Origin: Strongylocentrotus purpuratus
Taxonomy: Eukaryota > Echinodermata > Echinoidea > Camarodonta > Strongylocentrotidae
Reading direction: 5' to 3'
Length of the DNA: 64,000 nt
Assembly: GCF_000002235.5 (NCBI RefSeq)
Contig: NW_022145597.1
Span: 124,001 to 188,000 of the forward strand
Under the pieces are notes generated by a model. It was not told the DNA's origin. It ran no database searches and worked only from the letters and a program-made list of their open reading frames with translations. A program made the translations under genes and the position numbers. Position 1 is the stretch's first letter. Each line of letters opens with the position of its first letter. Of the stretch, positions 56,601 through 64,000 are shown in pieces.

Positions 56601-59600
56601 ACACCAACATTTCATAATTCACAATAAGTCAAATAATAAAGGGCAGTGTTGAGCACTATGGATTAATGTAACATTTTTTGAAATTTAGAAGAAAAAAAAA
56701 GAAAGTTGTGCACCTGTTTAATACATACGATATGTTATTGTGAAAAAAAACTAAGCCATGCACTATAGTTAGTGTGTACAAGTAAATTATCTAAATTTGT
56801 ATGATTTACCATTTTTTCTTCTGGCATTCCTTTGTTTTTACAGAAGAGAATTGATGCTCTCACAAAATACACAGCAGAAGTAAGTGCAATGTTGGTATAC
56901 TGCTATGTCAGATCATATATTTTTACTGGAGGAAAAAGCAGGAGGCGATACCAGAGCCTAAGAGCCATATTTGTATCAGCTATTGTTTAGGTCCTCATGA
57001 TTGTATTGTATACCATGGAAAAAGAAGGAAAAAAAAATCACTTTTACTTATTAAAGTTGATATCTTTATTTTATGTTTTATTATCCACAAGCCTGAGAAG
57101 AAAATAAAAATAAAAAATGAACATATGCTCCCAAATAAACCAAAATAAATATATTTCTGTGATCCTTTAATTTGAATTGTATTTTTCCTCAGCCTGATGA
57201 AATGATTAATCAGTAATCTACTCTTGTTTCTTAAAGGTAATACAAAGTTTTGGTATGGGGTCTTGAATTTGGTTCAAATGAACATATTGGAAGCATATGC
57301 GACCCTACAATATTCAGTGATCGTTGTCGCGGTTGAAATCAAGTCTAAAGTGATGAAATTGTAAATAATAAAGTCTTTAAGTTGTATAGCGCCCTCTCAA
57401 GGTCAAGATATTGATTTAGCTATAAAACAATGTTATTTGACTAAAATCAACCAATTTGTTATTACCATATGGAATATATATATTACAACTGCATATTTTG
57501 AGATTTTCATGGTCGCAGCTACCATCGTATGGCCGTAGGCGCTATTTGAAATTTATCAAAATTTACAGGGAGTACCGGTAAATTTTTATATTCAATTTTT
57601 CTCGAAAGCAGAAGTGTTTTTAGGGGCTAAATATTTTTAGTGCTTATAATACATCCATAGATGCATCCAAATATATCAACTTTGTAAAGAAACACTATCC
57701 ACCTGATTTTCAAAATTTCCCAAAACTTTGTAATACCTTTAATATAATTGTTATCAACAGACTCAGTGGCCTTGGATACATGGATGTGGGTCTGCCGCCA
57801 GCTTCACCCAGTGAGAGAGAAATTGGTCCAATTGTAAGTAAACAATAAATCGTGAAGAAGTAAACAACTTTGTGAAATTAATTTTGTTTCTCTTGAGCAT
57901 TCTTGTATTTGTGGACGTTAAAGAGCAATCCAACCTTAGTAATGAGTTTATTTATTTGCATGAAAGCAGATCAGACCAATAATTAAACAAATTATGAAAC
58001 TTTGACACTTGAGAACAATACATTTGTGTTTATCTCAAATTTGGTCATTGGATTCTGACATAGTCTTGGAAAACTATTCCTTTTTGTTATGTACAAAAAT
58101 ACGAGTTTCTATTTTCCTCCTAAGCGCTTTCTCCCTTAGGGCACTACTCAGAATATTTGGATAGCAATCATAGCATTTTATTATAGATCCTAAAAGAAGA
58201 AGAAGAAAAAAACAAACACCATCTGACCAATTCTTGCACCATTTTGAATTGATACACATACATGTACATACACCCCCTCCACGAGACTTTTCAGAATACA
58301 GAGTCTACATTGTTTCTTATAGCATGCTTTTACGGATGATTCATTTGTATTTGTTCTTATTTTCAGACTGCAGAGTCTACATTGTTTCTTATAGCTGGTT
58401 TTTACTGATGTATCATTTGTATTTGTTCTTATTTTCAGACTGCAGAGTCTACATTGTTTCTTATAGCTGGCTTTTACTGATGATTCATTTGTATTTGTTC
58501 TTATTTTCAGACTGCAGAGTCTACATTGTTTCTTATAGCTGGTTATGGGAAGTATAACTGTCCATATGTGTGGGTAAGGAGCAATCATGACAGACTGGTG
58601 AAGCTATCTGATAACACATCTTTCTCTAAAGACAGTCCACTTAGACTCAAGTCTACATCAACCTGGGGTAAGAGTGGTAAGTCACTACCATTTTCAAACT
58701 TCAGAGTCCTTAAGTCAGACAGGGATCATGCTTCTTGCCATTTCTTGCCAGTGTTTGTTTATAATACACATACTATTCAAGCAGTTTGAATTTAATTAGA
58801 AATACATGTACAAATATCAAAGGTAAGTAATTCTCCCTTGTATGAGTAATTATCCTATATTTACATCGTCTTCTTGAACTTACTGCAGCTCTTCAGGAAA
58901 GTACACTCTAGTTTGGTTGTTGTCAAGAATAGTGTGTAACGGAGAGGAGTCAGTTTCATTGATAGGTCAAATCTTACTACTCCTACCTTTGCTGCCTTGC
59001 TAGAGGCATTTCACCCTCCTCACACATATTTTGCAAAAAGAATTTCTTCACTGGTCTTTCTAATGACTGGTTTCCTGCATTTTCTTTTGCAAAAAATGAA
59101 AGGGTTCCTTTAGTTCAGAATCATTAATCTGTATCTATGTAATATGACTTTTATCTTGCATATATTGTTTTTTTCAGATGTGAAGGTATGGCAGATAATA
59201 GCTGAGCTAGTTAAGCTCTGTACTCGGCCTGCCCCAAGAATCCCTTTGAAGTTAACATGGATTACTTTGATACTCTGTCAAGCAAGGGAGAGAGGGTCAT
59301 TGCCCTGGGCGCCATGGCTTATTTCTTACAGATTGTAGTGACTGAAGGGTGTGAGAGGTCTTTCAGTGGTTTAGGTAAGTCTCAACTGATCTTGTCAGAA
59401 CCAACAGATAGATTACTATCAAACTGTATGTGTATGTATCTTACAGAGCCAATGAACTGATTAGATTTTAGGATCATGAGGTCAAAGATCAAAGGGTCAT
59501 ACATTGTTTATATAAACAATAGCTTGTAATCACGATATTCTGAGAACCTGTTAATGGATAATAATCTAAATTAAATTTTAAAAATTGCTCCCGTTTTGGT

Positions 59601-60883
59601 TTGTCAAATTGCTCTATGAGTTATGGACACAACATTTTTGTTACGAGCAAAAATAAAACAAAGTATTCCAAGGAATTTACTTACTTTTATAATTTGATAT
59701 GTGAATAACTATGGCTTGATATTAGTAGGATAACTGCTAGTAGGATTAACCAAACCTTATTTTAATTTTAAGAGAATATGACTACTGTCTATTTTTTTTA
59801 TTCATTCAAATTTTTCGGGAAAAAACCCAACTTATATCACAATATCAATTTTCAAGTTAATCTATGAACTTTGCTTGACAGATTAAGATTTTTTTTCTTT
59901 CTAATGTATGAATTGTATTCTATAACATACATATATCATTACAATGTGTGTAAAAGTTATTAAGCTAGTAGGATTTGTTAAATTATGTTTAAATTTACAT
60001 CGTTCTGCTTCTCTGACTTCTACGTTTCTTTTTAGAGCAACCTGCAATTAAGGTTTTAATGCTACGTTTTTTTGCTTGTTTCTGATTTGCCTTTTAATGA
60101 TCTCTCCCCTCTCTCTTTCTATCTCCCTCCCTCTTTCTCTCTCTTTCTCTCTCTTGCTTTTCTCTCTCCTTCCCTCTCTCTCTCCCTCCCCCTCTCTCTC
60201 TCTTTCCCTCTCCCCACCCCTCTCTCTTTCTCTCCCTATACCCTTCTCCCCTCTCTCTCTCCTCTCCCTCACTCTTCCTCTGTATTCCCCTTCCCTCTTT
60301 TTCCCTCTCCCCTCTTTCTTTCTTGGTCCCCTCCCCTTTTCTATCCCTCTCTTTCTCTGTCCCTCGTCAGTTCTATTCTTCTCGATTTCCTTGTCCTCTC
60401 TCGCTTTGGTCTTGCTACATGTAGCCAGCCTGGCTTCATTCATTGAATATTGTATGGTAATTACTGGTATTCAATTTCATTGAAAATCAACCATTATGAG
60501 TTTCTGAACTTTGAGCGTTGATGTTTTTATACCGAACAAATAAATCAATAATAATGATAAATAAGGTTTGATTTCCCTTTCAGGTCACTTAAGAAAGTGT
60601 TCAGAAAACGTTGTTCTTACTCCTTTCTGTAGTTGCTGATGATCTAAGAGAAGTACATCGCCTACATCTGAAAGAATTCCAGGAGGTTATACGAGAGTCT
60701 ACATTGACTCAGCAGCAATCGAAGAGAGGATCTAGTAGAGAGGGTGGTGGGTCCGGTGGTACGTCACCCAGAAGACAAGGTAGTCTTACACCTAGAGGTC
60801 CAGGTATGGCGGTCAGTCAGAGGCAAGAGGCTCAAGGGCAGTATGGAGGTGGAGCTTATGGACAGCCTGGACATGCTTACTGA
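50700..60883 (+). CDS. Unrecognised conserved-looking protein, 308 aa, nine exons
   Basis: Exons 50,700-50,711; 53,143-53,214; 53,671-53,742; 54,906-55,000; 56,844-56,879; 57,761-57,833; 58,511-58,667; 59,216-59,374; 60,633-60,883, all with GT/AG borders. The sum is 927 nt (309 codons) and all phases agree, which is strong evidence that the model is right. It starts MAAEERERATKKKLQHFLMQ, a charged helical start, then GFKYFDIYMRGREEM and ELMLSQNTQQKLSG. A hydrophobic TLFLIAGYGKYNCPYVWVR segment, NPFEVNMDYFDTLS, GERVIALGAMAYFLQIVVTE and VADDLREVHRLHLKEFQEVI follow. The tail is Ser/Gly/Gln-rich and ends GQPGHAY. The hydrophobic runs are too short and mixed for obvious membrane helices; no signal peptide is seen. 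I do not recognise the family. Exon 8 relies on an acceptor (TAGTTAAG, 59,215) preceded by a weak pyrimidine tract; starting instead at the TTTTTTCAG 38 bases earlier gives early stops in this frame. Confidence 0.7.
52407..52703. repeat. Fold-back element nested in the MITE
   Basis: The outer arms ATACACCAGTTTACAGTTGT and their inverse flank a second inverted pair, GCGTAAATTAAGATTGCGCC and its inverse, and a third palindrome, GGCCCCGGAACAGGGCC and its inverse. Three inverted layers lie in about 300 bp. Confidence 0.75.
52885..52960 (+). pseudogene. Reverse transcriptase fragment
   Basis: VPQGSILGPLLF and then, after a one-base frame break, YINDLTH: the RT motif upstream of the YADD box. A 5'- and 3'-truncated LINE scrap of about 75 bp, too short to classify. 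Confidence 0.6.
54000..54360. repeat. Degenerate CCAATTGGTC-type repeat region
   Basis: Scattered TTGGTCCAAT, CCAATTGCCA and GCCCAATTAG stretches in intron 3 of the nine-exon gene. A weak pattern with no clear unit. Confidence 0.35.
55033..55648. mobile_element. MITE with TIR AAACTTGTTGTA, nested inner MITE
   Basis: AAACTTGTTGTATTGCTCTTTG on the left, inverse CAAAGGGCAGTACAACAAGTTT on the right; TTCCTTCCTAA lies on both sides (a possible duplication). A second element, 55,261-55,437, is nested inside. Confidence 0.6.
55261..55437. mobile_element. Small MITE, TIR CAGGGAATAATTTTCC, TSD CACCTC
   Basis: CACCTC at 55,255-55,260 and 55,438-55,443; ends CAGGGAATAATTTTCC and its exact inverse. 177 bp, no coding capacity. 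Lies in intron 4. Confidence 0.8.
57235..57738 (+). mobile_element. MITE of the AGGTAATAC family, TTAA flanks, 504 bp
   Basis: TTAA|AGGTAATACAAAGTTTTGG and CCAAAACTTTGTAATACCT|TTAA (one mismatch). Other copies: 17,150-17,565 and 37,735-38,470. The right end stops about 20 bases before the exon 6 acceptor, so the element supplies part of the 3' end of that intron. Confidence 0.8.
58283..58570 (+). repeat. 72-bp tandem repeat of an exon 7 acceptor, 4 units
   Basis: Anchors of TTTTCAGAxTxCAGAGTCTA at 58,295, 58,367, 58,439 and 58,511 (spacing 72, a multiple of three). Each unit carries TTATTTTCAG plus the first bases of exon 7 and would encode TAESTLFLIAG in the same phase. The last is the one used in the model. 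Confidence 0.9.
60100..60410. repeat. (CT)n/CCCT-rich tract in intron 8
   Basis: Pyrimidine-rich simple sequence. The Ser/Leu/Pro-rich and Arg/Glu-rich reading frames on its two strands are artefacts. Confidence 0.9.
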
Positions 60884-61125
60884 TGCATATTCATAAGGAG
60901 ATGGAGCTTATGGACAGCCTGGACATGCTTACTGATGCATATTCATAAGGAGGTGGGGTTTATAGACAGCCTGGACATGCTTACTGATGCATATTCATTA
61001 GGAGGTGGGGTTTATAGACAGCCTGGACATACTTACTGATTCATACCCATAAGTAGATGGAGCTTATGGACAGCCTGGACATGCTTTCTGATGCATATTC
61101 ATAAGGAGGTGGGGCTTATGGACAG
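60843..61125 (+). repeat. 52-bp tandem repeat running from the last codons into the 3' UTR, 6 units
   Basis: GGAGCTTATGGACAGCCTGG ACATGCTTACTGATGCATAT TCATAAG starts at 60,851, 60,903, 60,955, 61,007, 61,059 and 61,111. The first unit is coding (GQPGHAY, stop TGA at 60,881), and the rest follow the stop. Unit divergence rises with distance. Confidence 0.85.
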
Positions 61126-61622
61126 AGATACAAGGCTCAAACCTGGTGAATATATGTATTACCAAGACCCTGATTTCTGTGTGAAATTACAGGTTAAAGC
61201 CCAGGTATCGGTATTGCATTATGTTGAGAACCACTAGAGATATGGGGTTCAAACTTGGTGATATTTATTATGTATCATCATCGGAAGACAATCTGAATAG
61301 GTATTTGGAAAGTAGGTCAATGTTCAAAGGTCATAAAGGTCAATTTGTGAAATTGGAGGTATAAGTTGTGTTATCACAATATGTCAAGGACTGCTTGAAT
61401 TATATTTTGGGCTAGCTGGCTAAGATCATACATTGTAGTTGTCAATTGATGTGTAAATATAGCTTTTTTTTCTTTTTCATTGTGAATAGTCACAAATAAT
61501 TCCATCCATTTCCTAAACTGAATTTAGGGCTGAGGCATATAGGAGATGCAGTCGCATTTGTCATGTTTTTAGATAGATGCAAATGTACAATGTCCAAACT
61601 CAATTGGAATGGAGTTGTGAGT

Positions 61623-61628
61623 AATAAA
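61623..61628 (+). terminator. Possible poly(A) signal AATAAA
   Basis: Exact AATAAA about 740 bp past the stop codon of the nine-exon gene. No other evidence. Another AATAAATAAA lies near 62,153. Confidence 0.3.
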
Positions 61629-61810
61629 AACAATACTTCAAATTTGCATCAGTCGAAGTGTCATCAATGTTGAGATAGCACACCTAGAACTAAGCTTTTA
61701 AAATACCGGTATTCATTTTTAAGGTTGTCATTCTACTTTTACATCACACAGCTAGTGCTGGGTTAACTAGATTTTATATATATACAGGTAATCAGTGTTT
61801 TATATAAATA

Positions 61811-62088
61811 CAGAGCTGCCAACCCTCCTGTTTTTATGCAAAAAGGGGTCATATTTTGTTGAAAATGTTCAATTACTATTATAAAAACACCATCGGGCCA
61901 CAGAATCTCAGAAACCTCAGATTCCTTATAAATCATACCCAAATTTACTGTCAAAATATTCAAATAACATTAACAATTTGTGCACAAAAGGAGTGCAGAA
62001 TGCCCGGACCCCACCCGCAATAGCTCACTCACAATGCTCGCTTCATAAAGATCTCCCTGATTACAAAAACCAAATGTTGGCAGCTCTG
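61811..62088. mobile_element. hAT-like MITE, TIR CAGAGCTGCCAAC, 278 bp
   Basis: CAGAGCTGCCAAC at the left and its inverse at the right; flanks TATAAATA and TATATATT are close to a duplication in AT-rich sequence. Partially matched arms, no coding sequence. Confidence 0.6.
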
Positions 62089-62089
62089 T

Positions 62090-64000
62090 ATATATTCATG
62101 ATAGTAGAATTATCTGCCCTCAAATTGTTTGAAATGAGCAGTGTAGCTAGTATTAATAAATAAATCAAGGCAACTTGTAATACCTCGCTTTTATACTGAA
62201 GACCGTTTCTTAATTTTGTATACATTTTTTGTCCTTTCTATACAACTTTCATTGGGTACTGACTTGTGCCTTTTTCCCACCAACTGATAAGCTCCATTTC
62301 TACAGCAACATTGATTATTTCAGTGGTACTCTGTTCAGTTCTGTTGCATGGAGGACTTTGTAAATGAGGATTATTGCCTTGTACATTGACTGTGCTACAC
62401 ATGAATTGGAGCAAAGTACAAATCGGCCAATTATTGCATGATCCAATCAAAAGCCAAAACATGTTTGCACAAACCAATTTTTTTCTTCTTCAAAATAAGC
62501 CAGAGCTTCTTAAAAGTTGCCAAGACCAACCTTTTTCTTTAAAGGGACCGGTATGCATAGACTTATGGGGTCTATTACGCGAGGAATATGCATATTCCCG
62601 AATTTGACGCCCTTTGACACGCTATCTTCATCATGTAATTGGAGATATTATTAAAATAAAATCAACCAGATTCTGGACTAGAGTAAATTATCATAATCTT
62701 GCTGTCATTTATATCCTTACACGAAACCAACTGAGTAAATTAATACATGTAATAAATAATGCAATAAACAATCAAACAATTTAAAAAAAAAAACTTTTTT
62801 CAAGAAAAAAAGAAAAAGAAAATTTGGAGGAGAAAGGAAAGTGGATTCATGCATTCTGAGTGGAAGCGGATATAAAGAAAGTCAAGAAAGAACATTAGAA
62901 ACCGATGTGCCAAGGAGAAAAAATAAGAGGAGATGGGGAGACAGTTATGTAGAAACAACTGAAAGTCAATAAAAACCTATTGTAATATGAAAAAGAGAGA
63001 CCAAAACAGAATATTAAGAATGAGAAATGCAGATAAAAAGACTTAAGAGATACGGAGTTGAACGACCTAGCAGTAGAGAGAAGTAAAAAGACAAAGTTAC
63101 AAAGAGAGAGAGAGAGAGAGAGAGGAAGAGGGAGGGAAGGGGGTGGGTGTGAGAGAGCATTGGTAGGCAAGAGGAAAATATGGCAGATATGATTTTGAAA
63201 AATGAGATCAATGGCGTGCAGAGAGATAGGGAGGGGGGGGGGGGGGGGGGGGGGGTAATGGTGCGGGTTAAGGTTAGGGCTTTTTTTTTGGGGGGGGGGG
63301 TAGATGGAGGTCTATTTTTATAGGGTCCTCTTTAGGGTACATGGTCTATTTTGGGGGACTAAGCAGTCTTTTTCCTAGCACTTATTAGCAGTCCATTTTG
63401 GGGAATAGTCTTTTTTTTTCAATCATTAATTGCTGGATAATGGGATGAAAGTTGAAACACGGACTACCACGGATAAATGTAGGCTCTCTCATATGCTAAG
63501 TATATCTCATAAAACCATATAGTCACAAAATAGCATTATGATAATGCCATAGAATACAATTCTGATCCAAGAACAAAGATCAAGAACATGTACTGCCTTA
63601 TCATCACTAGACGTTGGGCATTCTTGATACCACATAGGCCTACCACTTAATTACCTCTTACTAAAAGTCCAAAATACTCATGTTATAGTAGCATATGATA
63701 CAAGAAAGCTAAATCAATGCTAACCACGACTGTTATTCCTCCAAGCCAAATTTACTGAAAATGTAAATAATCAATTGGTAATAAATAAGAATTTGAGGTG
63801 AGCTTTCGAACCGAGCTTTGGAATCAAGCTTTGTCTAGTCTGTGATCAATACTTTTTTCATAGGATTTGAATTATTTATTGAGATTTATGTCCGTCAAAA
63901 ATCTTGGCACAAGTTCTTTTTGTTTCATCAACTTTGTGTTTATTGAAAAGAAAGAAAAAAATCCCTGCAATAGTTCGAAAACTAATTTAAGAAAGTCGGA
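62090..64000. other. No gene seen; purine-rich stretch
   Basis: 62,780-63,320 is GA/GAAA-rich with a (GA)n at about 63,100 and poly-G at about 63,231-63,255 and 63,286-63,300. The rest is AT-rich without supported features. Confidence 0.4.

Noticed and set aside
58190..58588. Minus-strand 132-aa frame with a repeated YKKQCRLCSLKIRTN unit
   Set aside because: It is the antisense of the 72-bp acceptor array. The repeat stays open only because the unit length is a multiple of three.
60048..60483. Frames of 124-135 aa on both strands in the CT-rich block
   Set aside because: Low-complexity sequence in intron 8 of the nine-exon gene. No domain and no codon signal.

Overview
The window looks like genomic DNA from a marine invertebrate, most likely an echinoderm. 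The grounds are AT-rich spacer, spliceosomal introns with GT/AG borders, dense MITE/hAT/SINE/LINE debris, long homopolymer and CT/GA tracts, and a small secreted-peptide gene whose layout resembles the centrocin antimicrobial peptides of sea urchins. There are no bacterial features, no CRISPR and no rRNA. The species is inferred, not proven.

Layout. (1) 1-35 kb is dominated by a large imperfect inverted duplication: arm A (about 1-14,955, possibly continuing left of the window) and arm B (about 24,596-35,040), with a 9.6 kb spacer. Each arm carries one copy of the same 8-exon gene (A on the minus strand, 13,146 to 3,493; B on the plus strand, 24,909 to 34,084). It encodes a protein of about 1,000 aa with an N-terminal paired-cysteine zinc module, a DUF6589-like core and a C-terminal PHD finger. 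A RecQ-like helicase exon fragment lies convergently just beyond the stop codon in both arms. Together these suggest autonomous DNA transposons, perhaps of the Academ/AcademH type. Copy A has at least three frameshifts and copy B has one. The arms differ by at least eight clean mobile-element insertions, and several are dated by the empty site in the other arm. (2) The spacer (15-24.6 kb) is a nest of fold-back and terminal-inverted-repeat elements, including a 59-bp element that is just two opposed ends. (3) 35-41 kb is repeats and minisatellites. (4) 41,080-42,417 (minus strand) is a three-exon gene for a 128-aa secreted peptide precursor. (5) 43.5-44.1 kb is a 44-bp minisatellite in which most units contain a consensus 5' splice site. 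(6) 45.0-48.6 kb is a 5'-truncated, frameshifted non-LTR retrotransposon with an hAT-like element nested in its 3' UTR. (7) 50,700-60,883 (plus strand) is a nine-exon gene whose exon phases all agree and give a 308-aa protein I do not recognise. Its exon 7 acceptor and its stop-codon region have both been tandemly duplicated.

The most interesting signals are the centrocin-like peptide gene; an intronic minisatellite in both transposase copies built from a piece of that gene's own last exon in ANTISENSE orientation (11 units in A, 6 in B); and the repeated conversion of exon-boundary sequence into tandem repeats at several loci. All exon borders were set by eye from GT/AG sites, reading frame and comparison of the two arms; none was checked against transcripts or databases.
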